Positions 23,890 through 35,330 of a DNA stretch of 64,000 nucleotides are shown piece after piece. The stretch's first letter is position 1, and each line of letters begins with the position of its first letter. The position numbers and the translations under genes are program-made. Under the pieces are notes generated by a model. It was not told where the DNA came from, ran no database searches, and was given only the letters and a program-made list of their open reading frames with translations. Source of the stretch: Oryzias latipes (Eukaryota; Chordata; Actinopteri; Beloniformes; Adrianichthyidae); assembly GCF_002234675.1 (NCBI RefSeq), contig NC_019867.2, positions 3,118,001-3,182,000 on the forward strand. The letters are read 5' to 3'.

Positions 23890-25723
23890 GCAGATTGTAT
23901 TTCGTAGGGTTTATCCAAAGTATTTCGGAATAAAAAAAGCAAGCACCCGCTTTAAAAATGTCACACGCAGCCGACTGGTCAGAGCTGCATGTGACATGTT
24001 TAAAATAACACTTTTGTTTCCAAATGGCGGCCTGTTTTATCTCCATAGCAACTTTCATTTTTTTGGTTGACGAACTTGTTTTTTTTCAGAATCTGCAAGA
24101 GTAGATTTCTGGATTTCCTTAGCAATGGAGGTTTTTTTTTTTTTGGTTCATGCCCACATTTATAATACATTTATATCTTGTGTTGTATTGTTTTGTTAAA
24201 CTTGTAAAAACATAGCAGTAGCAGGGGAACGCCACTATTGTGGGCTCGCCACGATAAACGCGTTCAAAATCTACAAACTTAAATTCCAACAGGCGAAGGA
24301 TTGAAGGTTCTAAAAGTTTTTTTTTTGGGGGGGGGAAAGTCAAGAGTATGGCCTCTTCCTGAGGTCGAAGGTCAAAGCAACTTCAAAGCAACCAGGTGGC
24401 GTGCGCGAAATTTCAGAAAGATTGCTTGAACAAAAGTTTGTTTTTTCCCCCCATATTGGGGGCAACTGTGGTTTAGACGTGGAGCGGTCGACCTCTGATT
24501 GGAAGATCGCAGGCCCAATTGTCGGCGCCGGCGTTCGGCAGCAGAGCTGCTGTGTGTGAGAATAGGACCCTAAAGCTCTTCCAGCCTTCTAAGAAAGTAG
24601 TTTATGTTGTGGAAAAATGCAAAAAAAAAAAAAAAACATTCAATTTGATGTGATCATCCAATAATAGTCTTAAAACTTCATTTGGATACCCTTGACGTGT
24701 GCGTATTTTGCCCCGTAAGAGATTTTGGCTTTTTATTTATTTATTTTTTTTTTAAACCGTTCCACTCACTGATTTTTCTTTTTCTTCTGGGAGGATGTGT
24801 GTCGCTCTCCAGGCCAGAAATTCCTTTTCACCGGAATCTAGGCGGGTACAAGATTTGCTGCGTTTTTGAGTCTGCGGAAGGGGCAAAAAATTTTCTCTAA
24901 GCCATAGAAATAAAGAATTGTGAAAACAATCTGGACCTTGCCGTCTGGGAATGCTGTGGGACTTCAATTCAATCGTGGTTTAAAAAAATAAAATGTTAGT
25001 ATACATATTTGCAGATAAGCTAGATAAGTGATGTCAATGAAAGTTAAAAAAAAAATAGTTTAATCACAGGACACATTTAGAAATTTAAGACTTATTTAAA
25101 AAGGTGAAAAAAAATCTGTATTTGCCCAAACTTTAGCTCTGCCTTCTTGTTTTATTTCATAGGGTGTGGGTGGGGGGGGGACCTGTCAGTCACATCCATC
25201 TGGCAGCAAATTTCTTTAAAGGTTCAACCCTGCAGCCTGCTCATGGAGGGGAGGGAACCGGTGGTCGGAGCAAAAACAATTAATCACGGTGAAGGCTGGA
25301 AAAACAAACTCTTGTAATTAGAAAATGCATTAAGAGGCTCTTCTCATCTGCATCCTTTGGCAACTTGATTAATTACAGTCACATGGGAGGATGTGGTCAT
25401 CAAGTTTAATACAACAGAGACATTTATGGTTTTGCTTTGCAGCAGAAGGTTTCATACGTTTACAACCTTTGATGACTGATGCAACAAACCAGAATGCTAT
25501 AGGCGGTCTAGCATAAAACTAAAACCATGATATGGCATTTGGGGATGACACTCTCTGGATTCAATTTGAATGATATTGCATGTAAATATTTTCTATATTC
25601 TAATCCACTTTACAGTCAGTAAGTATTGCTATAAAAGTTCACAGGCAGTCTAATGCTAGAGTAAAAAAGATTCAAATCTGTAAAGCCCTCAAAGTTGGAA
25701 CCGCCTCTGCAGGAGGAACGGAT
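23890..25723. other. Intergenic region spring1 / LIF-like gene
   Basis: 23890-24340 is a dispersed non-coding repeat sharing blocks with 13870-14320 (GGATTTCCTT, GGAGGTTTTTT / GGGGGTTTTCTT). 24457-24640 is a SINE. The rest is AT-rich; it must hold the 3' UTR of the minus-strand cytokine gene. No other gene seen. Confidence 0.5.
24457..24640 (+). mobile_element. Degenerate tRNA-derived SINE
   Basis: A tRNA-like head, GGGGCAACTGTGGTTTAGAC then GGTCGACCTCTGATTGGAAG, ends in a poly-A run. The related head at 38688 reads GGGCAGCTGTGGTGCAGATG. The B box has decayed. Confidence 0.5.
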
Positions 25724-26697
25724 TCACAGCAGATATTTACCTCCCAGTTCGTATTTTTGAAGTACTGCCCTTGGTGCCTTCTGCTTGATCCTACTTGGTT
25801 GCTGAACCTTTAAAACTTGGATCAGAAACTTCTTGTACAACCAGCCGGTGTAATCTTTGGCCGACGTCAGCAGAGCGTGTCCCCACTGTTTCCTCTCAAA
25901 CAGGTACTTGGGCATCCCTGGCAGGGACGGTTTTGGGGAGCATTCCCCTCCAAGAACGTGCTTCAGACACAACCCAAGCAGCTCCACCCTCCGCGTCGTT
26001 TCTTGGAGTCGTCTCTTTAACAGGTTCCCGTTTCGGTACAACATTTTCTGCTGCTCTGAGATTGCCTCCAGGCCCTGAGCGACGACGGAGAGGCTGCACT
26101 GGACCTTTGGCCCATCCAGGACGGTGCTCTGGTGGACCTTCAGCTCAGGAAAGCCAGGAGACCAGGTGCCAAAGTGCTTTCCATTGACATCTTCCTACAT
26201 CAGGTGACAAAACATCATTTCACTCATTAAATTTGGTTCTTCCAAGGAAATAGTTGCATTAAATTTTAGTCTCATGCAATTTAGCTGCTAAAAAAAATAT
26301 ACAATTGACTTCATTGTGGGATTATTTTGGAAATGTCTGCAAAGAAAACCCCAAAAAATAAAAACAAAGTTCAAATAGATGGAAATTACATTTACAACAA
26401 AGCTTTGCAAATATCACAATAGTGATAAAAATAATTTTGATACTTACAAAACTGGTCAAACAGGATTCAAGCTCCATGTTTGTAACGAGAATCAGTTCTT
26501 TAGGTCTGCACGCTGGCCCAGAAGCCCGTTTCTTCAGCCCCGATCCTGCAGCCGAGCCTTGGGTCAGAACCACCACCAAGGCACAAACCAGACTGAAACG
26601 ACCTGCAAACGTCTTTACATTAGGTGTCAAGAAACGTGCTTTTTGCTAGAAAAAAAAAAAAAAAAGGCTTTTGGACTGTACCTGTGATGGAGTGCAT
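25724..26697 (-). CDS. LIF/OSM (M17) family cytokine, LIF position
   Basis: Secreted four-helix cytokine of the gp130-signalling family. Three coding exons: 26682-26697 (16 nt, MHSIT plus one base), 26448-26602, 25724-26194; 642 nt, 213 aa. The tiny first exon with a phase-1 intron inside the signal peptide is the classic IL-6/LIF/OSM gene plan. Signal peptide about residues 1-24 (FSLVCALVVVLTQGSAAG). Cysteines of the mature part at 37, 53, 90, 133, 142. Near the last helix YLFERKQWGHALL carries the FxxK receptor motif (F156, K159) seen in mammalian LIF, OSM and CNTF. It lies in the place and orientation of human LIF relative to OSM and CASTOR1. Fish nomenclature (lif, m17, osm) is unsettled, so no symbol is given. 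Confidence 0.85.
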
Positions 26698-26834
26698 GAT
26701 CAAAGTCAAAGCAGGCAGAGTCTTACTGTCACGTCAGTCAGGAAGGATCATTTTTCTGTACGTGCACCTCAGCGAGGAGGCGTGGAAGATGGAAGATAAC
26801 TTGGCCTACCACCATTTCAGCTATATCCTCTGAA

Positions 26835-26858
26835 GATGATGATGATGATGATGATGAT
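26835..26858. repeat. (GAT)8 microsatellite
   Basis: Eight perfect GAT units about 140 bp upstream of the start codon of the minus-strand cytokine gene, in its probable promoter. Confidence 0.9.
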
Positions 26859-28018
26859 CGGGTCATCAGGTTAACACCTTGCAACACATCCATGTCACCA
26901 CCGCAACAGGAAACTCTGAGAATAACTTCTGTAGGGGAGGTTTCCTTTCTAAAAAAAATAAAAAACATTTCTTGAGAATTACTCATAATAATACTTCACA
27001 CATCCAAAAAGAAAGTTTGTAGAAAGATTTCTAGTAAACGGCAGATATCAATCTGGTAGTTCAAAAAAAAAAAGTGTTCTAGTAGTACTTCCTGTGCAAA
27101 CAGAACCAAAGTACATCTCTTCATATCAGTCGGTTTTCCTTTTCCTACCATTTCTAATGAATTTGGCAGCAGATTCATTTGGGTTGAACAGGAAGTTAGA
27201 TAAAAAAAAAAAAAACAACCTATAAATTAAAAAAGATTAAAAAAAATTTTGTTAGGTGAAGCCAATACAAAAAAAAATCATGGGAATAGAAACAACCACA
27301 CTGGAGATGAGCAAAAGTTTGATGCTGAATAAGATGGATCAAATTTTTTATTTTTAAAAAAAGGCGGCGGCTTTGGTGGAGGAATGTCCTCACACAAACT
27401 CACCTCTGAAGAACAACACCTGCTCCAATAAGTACAGGACAACCAGAATTCTTTTAGGATTTTATTTAATAATAAAAAAAATCAACAGATACATTATTTA
27501 CTTGCAATTAACAAGACCTGACAAACTAAATATATTTTATGTCCGTGGACTCAGAAACCAAGGATGATTTGGTGAAGCCACATTGACAGAAGGTGCAGCG
27601 GCAGCAGAAGTAATGATGCAAACCTGTTTTCACTCCTCACTGATTGCACAAATGATTTACATCCAAGAAAAAAAAAACACCAGAGAAAATCAAGACCTTC
27701 TTTTCTTTTTCTCCATTCATTCATATTTCTAAACCAGTTTTCGAAGGTTCCCAAGTCATGACTTGGTCTGGGGGCTGCTTGCTGGGATGCAAGGGTGCTA
27801 ACCACTGCACCAACATGCATACCCCCCCCCCCCCCAAAAAAAAATAAAATAAAAAGGTTTTTTTTATTCATTTTTATTGCAAAATCTTCACTTTTTTTTT
27901 TTTAGAATAAATAACACAAAACCGTCATCTTAAAGTGATAAATATAAATAAATAATTTAACCATAAAAACGGTTATAAAAGTTCTGCATAGATAAAAAAT
28001 AAATTGAATTAAACATGT
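26859..28018. other. Region between the two cytokine genes
   Basis: No gene recognised. AT-rich, with poly-A runs. At 27735-27830 it holds the tRNA-like end of a decayed SINE (minus orientation, ...GCTAACCACTGCACCA) followed by poly-C. Confidence 0.5.
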
Positions 28019-28024
28019 TTTATT
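28019..28024 (-). terminator. Polyadenylation signal of second cytokine gene
   Basis: TTTATT on the plus strand, AATAAA on the minus, 44 nt after the stop at 28068. Confidence 0.5.
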
Positions 28025-28067
28025 TAGCACTGAATGCTGGTTGGGATTGGGCACATTGTGATGAGCG

Positions 28068-30442
28068 CTAGCATCCATGAGCCTGTTTCACATGACCCCC
28101 CAGTACTTGTGTCACCTTTTCCACCCACTCCTTCAGTCTGAACGTCACCACCGTTCCATGTTTTCTCTTTTCAAACGTATCCCGTTTGGGGAATTCTGGG
28201 GGATCTGGTTGGATCAGATCCCCCATTTTTAAGCAATCGAAAACCGGCTTTATGGTCAGCAGCAGATGACGGAGTCTGTTTTTGACGGTGTTAGAAATCG
28301 TAGAGATGCATTCCGGTCTCCTGACGAGGCTCTCCTGATTTCTGATCACCTCTTCCATGTGAAAATAAAAAAGGTGGCCTTTGATGAAGATGTCCCGCAG
28401 CTTTTCGGAGAAATTCCTGCCAGTCACTGACGAAGAGGGCGTGTCCTCTGGATGTTTTGGCATCTGTTTTAAAATACTGCCACATTTTTGCTGCAAAGGG
28501 AAGAAAAAAATAAAGTTTAGTAAATTGGTCTTAGCTCTTAACACCCATTAAAGTCACAGATAAACCCTTCGTAGTCTCTGCACTCTGCGGCCCTTTTTTC
28601 AATCACATCAGTTGTTTATAGTGACACCGACCCCCCCATCATTATGGTTTTTTTTTAAAATGTAATATAAAGGGTTCAAAAAGGTTTTTAGTAATAAATC
28701 CAACCTGCTGTGTCCCAGTAGTCCCGGCTACTGCTGGGTCAAGGCGGGGTACACACAGATCAGGTCACTAGTCTGTCACCTATGAAGCACGTTTTTGGAC
28801 TGTGGGAGGAGCCTGGAGAAAACCCACGCGTGCACGAGAGGAACTTGCAAACTTCACACAGAAAGGTCGCGGGGCCTTTTTGCTGGGAGGTGAAAAGCGC
28901 TAACCACTGCGCCACCATGTAGCTCCATACACATTTTTGAATTTATAGATTTTTCTCTCTACATGTTTGATATCTGTTACACAACATAAAGAAAAAATGA
29001 CTTTAGTTTTTGTTTTTTTGCACACAAAAAACCCCATTAAACCTGAATTGAGTTTTTGTACAGTTTCAGCTTTATTGTGGATTTATTTTTTTAAAATATA
29101 AAATATTTGCTTAAAAAAAAGAAGCAGTCTTAAAGTTTCACTTCAAACATTTTTTAATCCATTTTCACAGTGGTGGGCTTTTAACTATGTTTATCCTGTT
29201 CTTAGGCAAAATTAAAAAACAAAATAAAATGGATCCAGATTCCAGCTCGAACGAGGAAAACAAAGACGGTCATGCATCAGAATGGAAAAGAGCGGGAGAC
29301 TGCAGCCCGTTCAGTGTATTTACTACGTCAAAAATACAATCTTTTTCATACATGTTTTTTAGTTTGCTCCTAATTCCATCAAAGAAATACTCAGAAATGC
29401 TATTTTAAGCTCAATTTTCTTTTCATAACCTGAAAAATGCCACAAGAACATGTTAAAAACACCAAACCTGGATTTTTATCAGAGTGGGTCTTTGAAGATA
29501 ATTTATTCAAGCAAACTATAAAGTAGTAAAAGACAACATTCAAAAAGGCCCTCAAACTAAGAAGGGCTAATGCAGTATCTTCATCAAAAAATGGCTGAAA
29601 GCCAGATTTTGGACCAGTTTAATAAAAAACTGAATAAAACCAAATTGCATTACACTTCAGGTATGATTTCCTGTGACAGCTGAGACTATAACTTGTGATC
29701 ATGAAGACTTGAGAAGGAAAAAGACCCAATCCCTGCACAAACTGTGTCCTAAAAGTTTCCCCTTCTCCTCTAATTTACGGAGAGTCACTTTTCTCCCATC
29801 ACCCCCCCCCCCCAATATGGAGGATGACGCCTCCTAACTGCACTGCACAAGCAAGAAGTTTGTTTCTGAGAGACTGTGAGGGATACTTACGGAGGTATTC
29901 AGTAGTATCAGTACATCGTGGTGCAGCAGTTCTGCTAAGCGCATCATTCGATCAAAATCGGTCCGAACTGCCGCAGGAACCACAGCACTCAACTGAAGCC
30001 CCAGCAGGGTCAGGAAAAATGCTTAAATAAAAAAAACGAAAAGAAAAGGATGAAGAACAGATTGATAACATTTATTTGGGGACGTTCAAAAAATTCACAG
30101 TAAATCTGGACTCCTGGATGTCGCTAAGTACATCTGGGTTTGTTTCTTTCCAAGAGAAAATGAAAATCTCTTCAAAATTGACTCTGAAGATATCAAAATG
30201 CACAAGAAATGTATTCAATTAATAGATAGAATTAAAATAACGACATACGAGATTAAAAAAACTGCTTCAAAGCATTTAAAAAAACAACAACACACAACAT
30301 AAAGACAAATCTAACAATGTTTCAGTAAAAGCCAAAACACGATAAAAGTTCTGTAAGAAGATGCGTTTCTTGAAGTAAAATGTCCTTTCTGCTAAGAATT
30401 TGCAAAAAAGTAAAGTTTTAAGGACTACTTACCAGGAAACAT
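28068..30442 (-). CDS. LIF/OSM (M17) family cytokine, OSM position
   Basis: Second secreted four-helix cytokine. Coding exons 30433-30442 (10 nt: MFP plus one base), 29891-30021, 28068-28490; 564 nt, 187 aa. Same plan as its neighbour: very short exon 1, phase-1 intron, then a phase-0 intron. Signal peptide about residues 1-20 (FFLTLLGLQLSAVVPAA). Four mature cysteines at 50, 108, 133, 187; N-glycosylation sequons NTS (45) and NFS. The C-terminal helix DTFEKRKHGTVVTF aligns with LIF around its FxxK site, but the lysine position is arginine (F153, R156). NRLRHLLLTIKPVF fits LIF helix C. By place it is the OSM counterpart; by sequence it looks at least as LIF-like. Probably the gene called M17 or lif in fish. 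Confidence 0.85.
28720..28925 (-). mobile_element. Decayed tRNA-derived SINE in cytokine intron
   Basis: Same family as 35884-36238: GTTTTTGGACTGTGGGAGGA, GGAGAAAACCC and, at the right, AAAGCGCTAACCACTGCGCC (tRNA-like head on the minus strand). Confidence 0.65.
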
Positions 30443-30502
30443 TTCAAGTCGACGTTCTCAACAAGTGACTAGACTGAATCAAGGTATTTCCAAAGACGGA
30501 GG

Positions 30503-30513
30503 CCTATTTAAAG
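30503..30513 (-). promoter_or_regulatory. TATA-like box of second cytokine gene
   Basis: CTTTAAATAGG on the minus strand about 60-70 nt upstream of the start codon, in keeping with an inducible cytokine promoter and a short 5' UTR. Confidence 0.45.
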
Positions 30514-30896
30514 GTCCCCGGTCATCCACAAACCCGCCTACTTTTGAAACTTTTGCACAAAATGAAGAAAAAGATTCCATGATGACACTTCTATTTTTAG
30601 ATTATTCATCTGAGCAAGTGCTTATCTAATACGCAAATAGCTTTCACACCTCGATAAGACTGTTAGATGACAAAAAAAGTTTATGCCTTCCAAATAATTA
30701 AACACCTTTCAGTTTTTTTGTTAAGGTAATTTGGAAAATAGTTCTTTTTTCGATGACAAGAAACCACTTCTCGTTGACAATTTTGGGACAGTACCGTAAA
30801 AAAGGAACAAATTTCTTAAATGCTGTATGTTTCTGACAAAACCATTAAGATGTCAAAGAGAAAATGCTAATATTACTGCATTATATTGCTTTTATG

Positions 30897-31140
30897 TGGT
30901 GAATGCCGCATACTTGTATAACACTTTCCTATCTTCTTCGAAGGTGCAAAGCGCTTTATAGAAACATTCAAACTGATGGCAGCTGCGCTGCCGAATACTG
31001 TCGCCAACCTTCCACCAGGGGAAATGTGGGCTTCAGTGGACACTGTGGCACATGGGCGGGCGAGGCGGGAATCCAACCTGCGATCTTCCTATCAGGGGTC
31101 AACCGCCCTCCCACTGCCCCGCGGTCAACCGCTTTATGCA
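30897..31140 (-). mobile_element. tRNA-derived SINE
   Basis: Contains GCAAAGCGCTTTATAGAAAC and, at the right, GGGAATCCAACCTGCGATCT, the reverse of a decayed tRNA B-box region. The block order matches teleost SINEs in minus orientation. Confidence 0.55.
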
Positions 31141-31229
31141 TCTTTAACAGTTAATCCGATTTTCATGATGTTTGAGCTCACAAAGGATTTCACGTCACAA
31201 GTCGGTCAGTGGTATTCACTCCTTTTTTT

Positions 31230-32460
31230 TGGTCTTTTCTTTTGACAGTCACTGTTAAATAACATAAATATAAGCCAGTCCCCTGGGTGCTGGCTTCCTG
31301 GGCCCGGCAGGCCCTTTCTCCACGCAGAGAGAGGGATCCCTGAGTTCTCTGGCCAGACCAAGAGCCGGGGATTACATCTGAGCCTGGGGGTGTCCGTGCC
31401 CCTGTGGTGAAGGTTCTGGTCCTTGCCCTCCAGCGCCGGCCTTCTCCAACATTCCAGCTGTGGGGTAGACTTGTCGGGCCATGTTTACAACACTCATGGA
31501 GACCCCCACCTCTCTGGGGTGTCTTCCTCCTGGGCAGGGGTGGCTGGCCCTGCCTTGCTCTCTCCTGGGCCAACCGTGGGCTGGGTGGGAGCGTGGGGCG
31601 GGTCTCCCTTGGAGGGGGGGGGCGCCTGGCTCGTGCCTGGGGTTGGAGGATGCTCGGAACTCCTGTGTGCTGGTGGGGTGCTCGTCTGGAGCTGGGCCCT
31701 CCTGGCGTGGCGGGGGCTGCTCTCCTGTTTGGGCTGGAGCTTTCACTCTCTGTCCCCCCCATGCCTCCCTGCTCTCTGGCTTTGGGGGCCCCTGCTGGCC
31801 CTGGCCTGGGTGGCGGATGAGATTGCGGCAGTTGTTCTCCATCTGCTACTGTGCGGGTGTTGGGGGGGGGGTTCTTGGCTGCTGCTGCGGCGGGAGTCTT
31901 TGGTGTGGGGGTGACTGGGTTCCTTCCCTCCTTTTTACATTCCATCATCCACCTTAGAGGAACATAAACACTCACTCGAGCGCAGGCGTTAGCTCACATT
32001 TGCAATAGTTTGCGTGACTAAATGTCTCACATGTGTTGGTCTGAATGCACAAGTATGCGTGTGTGAACATTAGTTCTATTGTGTACACCTTGACATGTTT
32101 GTATGTCAACATTTATGGAGCCAACAGGTATGTTTATAACATTTAAGTGTGTGTGTGGACAGGCCCCGCCCCTTCTAGTTTTGTATTACATCTGAACCCG
32201 ACTAATGATTATAACCATCTGTTGCTCTATGTAACTTCATGGTCCCCCCCCTTCTATAATCACCCTCCTGTCCCACCTTCTCTCTTCTTCCTTCCTTTCC
32301 TTTTGCATCGGGTCCAACACAAAAATGTTACAGATATGATTAAGATGAATAAAGTCTGGTCTAGATTACAAAAAGGGTTTAATGAGACATACCTCTGGCA
32401 TGTCAGGTGATTCATAACCCATGTTGTAACAGTGATATATATATATATTAGGTTTAAAAC
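31230..32460 (+). repeat. Unclassified GC-rich interspersed repeat, copy 1
   Basis: 31290-31920 is strongly GC-rich and strand-asymmetric (G/T-rich on the plus strand). 31935-32350 is homologous to the reverse complement of 49890-50440: shared CATTCCATCATCCA, GTGTGTGTGTGGACAGGCCC, a T/C-rich block and a GGTCCAACAC motif. Long frames on either strand here are low-complexity and not supported as genes. I cannot name the element class. Confidence 0.55.
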
Positions 32461-33306
32461 CCCCACCTATTCATATAATCCCACATTTATATCTCTGGTG
32501 TTCCTCAAAGAACTATTAAGCCCCCCCCCCCCATTATTCACTCAGACAACTGTGTTTTATATTGTTTCCACTTTAGTTTTTCTTTAAATGAGTAACTATT
32601 ACGCATCAAAACTATGCAAACACAATTAGCTCTTTATTTCCCACATCAGTTCTGTCTCATTAAAGTGATGAATGACTATTAAATCAGGAAGAATAAAGTG
32701 ACATCAGCATCTGTAGTAAGTATTCGTAGAAGAGTGGGTCTGTGCAACAATTTACTTATAACCCCCACTTCCCTAAAATGGCAGCCAAAAAAAAAAGAAA
32801 ACAACTAATCCCTTATTACACAACTTTGTTACACACAAAACTGAGCTTATATTGTCAAAAAACACTGATTTGAGAGTAGACTTTTTCTTAAGAGACACAC
32901 AAATTTGGCTTTATAACGACTTTTTGTATGTTAAAAATGTCTTCTGTGAGAGGATACAAAGAAAACTTCCACAGGAAAAGTTCTAACTGCAGAAAATAAA
33001 GTGCATCCACTGCTGCATAAGCAAATATCCTTTCAAGAACTGGTAAAACAAAAGATAAAAAAGAAAAGCTGCCTTAAAGCCACTTCCTAAATATCTTATT
33101 AAATCCAGGAAACCATGCTGTGACAAAATGATGAAATATTCCAAGTAAATGCTGAAAGACAAAACCAGCCTTGCTCAGTGGCACGCTTGAATTTATTTAT
33201 AGCTGAACTGATTTTAGTGGGTCAGAAAATCCCCTGGAGGAAAAGTGTTTTTTCAGATGAAAGATGACAAAGATCCTGATGAGTTTCCTTCAAAAATGTT
33301 TTGTTG

Positions 33307-34407
33307 TTTATTGAATAAAGCAGCACAGAGAATAGTAATGTTTACAGAAAACTTTGAGTTGTATAAAATGTAGCCGTCTTAAAGAAATCCAAGTTCAATT
33401 TCTGTGCAAATAACAACAACAAAAACTAAGACATAGTGTTAATAACTGTTAAAAAAAGTCTGACCTCTGAAATCATGTTTTATATGCACATTCAGAACCA
33501 AAAACGTCTGTAGTATGAAAACCATTGTCCCATAAGTGTCTCTGGCTTACAAAATACAAGACCTGCTGCGACTGTTTAACAATATACTGAATCTGGAAGA
33601 TCATACAATTTCTCTAAAAGAAAGTAACTTTTGCTGCCATTTTCCTTTGACCTCAACATAACTGAACAATATTTCTAATAAAAAGTAAAGTCACTCGAAC
33701 TTTTTCTGCTCATTATTTCTCAGGAAGTTACCAAAACATAAGGAATACCTAAAAAAAAAACCATTGGTGTTAGTTATTCAGGAGTTGAAATTGAAATGCA
33801 GCACAAAACCAAAACACTGGAACAGTACATATGATCCGAGATCGCCTTGAATGAGGAAGTATTTCTTGTAATTCTAACTTCCTCATTTTATTTTCTGAAA
33901 TAAACAAAATAAGCTGCATCAAAGCTGTTCACAAACTCTTCCCTCGAGTGTCGGCCTTATTTTAGTCCAAAAAAGAACCAGATCACATGTCTCCGAAATG
34001 CTGAACGGCTCGCCCTGTCACATTTTACAAGTACGAACTTTTCACGTTTTAATTATAGGATAACCACATGAAGAGGTCATGTGAGATGTCACAAAGTTTG
34101 TGCAGGAACAGTCCACCCATCATGTCGCTATTCCTACTCTGGGACCAACTATTCACCGTCATGCGTGTGTGCAGCTTTGATGCCCCCATCCTAGAATAAC
34201 TCAGACAAGGTGCCTCATACACACAACCTGTAAGGGGTTCATGTTAAGAAAAAGCGCTTCTGGTGTTCATGGCAAACGTGTGATTATCGCAGTGCAACTT
34301 TTGTGCACAGAGTCAGCCTCCCTCAATGCAAACCTGCCACCCCCTCGGCCTGGGGGAGGAAAGGGAAGACACGGCGATCGATAGCAGCTCCGCGCCTGCT
34401 TCGGAAG
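33307..34407 (-). other. castor1: Probable castor1 3' UTR
   Basis: Unique-looking DNA between the castor1 stop and the first good minus-strand polyadenylation signals (complement of TTTATT at 33887-33892 and 33307-33312). Inferred from position only. Confidence 0.45.
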
Positions 34408-35283
34408 TCAGCTGGTGGCTGCTTCTTTCCTGTGATGCTGAAGCATGCCCATCACACTCACTATGTCTTCCTCAGGAACCTGAAGGCGAAGAAAGAAATC
34501 CCCACGGTGAGATTTTTGAACCAGGATAGAAATGTTGACTCACTTAGATTCAAAAAATGAGTTTAAAACTAAAAAGGTAACACATATACCAGTTTACCTG
34601 GAAATTTTAGTTCTCCACATTTAGTCCTACTTTTTACCTCAATTGATTAAGTAGCATATCATCAGCATAATCACGACCATTGATCCAAGTATATAACAAA
34701 AAACACATTTGTTAACTGTAATATGTGATAAATTAAGTGCATTGGTGCCCTCAATCCTCAAATCAAATAAGTTTTATTTCAAATCAAAACAACAATTACA
34801 TAAAATAAAACAAGTCAATACAAGACTTTAAAAATTTAATTTGAAAGGGGATTGGAAGAAGCTTATAGGAATCCAATCCTCCACTCAACACCACTCATAA
34901 CCGACAACAACAAAATTAAACATTAAAACGTTAACACACGACATACACAAGACAAGACAAACACGCCCAAACACTCCGACCACACCCACGTAAAAGAGAA
35001 GGAAAAAAAGGAAGAAAGAAACAGAACGCCTCAGCTGAAAAAGAAACAAAAATAAACCAAAACATACCAACAACACGAGTAAGCATATACTGTATAAACA
35101 CGTTCTTTTGTCTTTTCCTTCTCCCTTTTCCTTCATCATCCCCCCCTTTCCTTCCTTTTTTTTTCCTTTTCTTTTTTCTTCCCCTTTCTCTTTCTTCCTC
35201 CTTTATGTATTTTTTTTTCTTCTTTTCCCTTTCCCATAGTTTATGGAGATTCAATAGAAAAAAATAAATACATAAATTAAAGA

Positions 35284-35330
<47 letters not shown>

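Noticed and set aside
31190-31975. 261-codon minus-strand open frame
   Set aside because: Proline/arginine-rich low-complexity translation of a GC-rich repeat; long frames exist in several phases on both strands.
34303-34560. Plus-strand frame of 85 codons
   Set aside because: Antisense to the terminal castor1 exon at 34408-34479.
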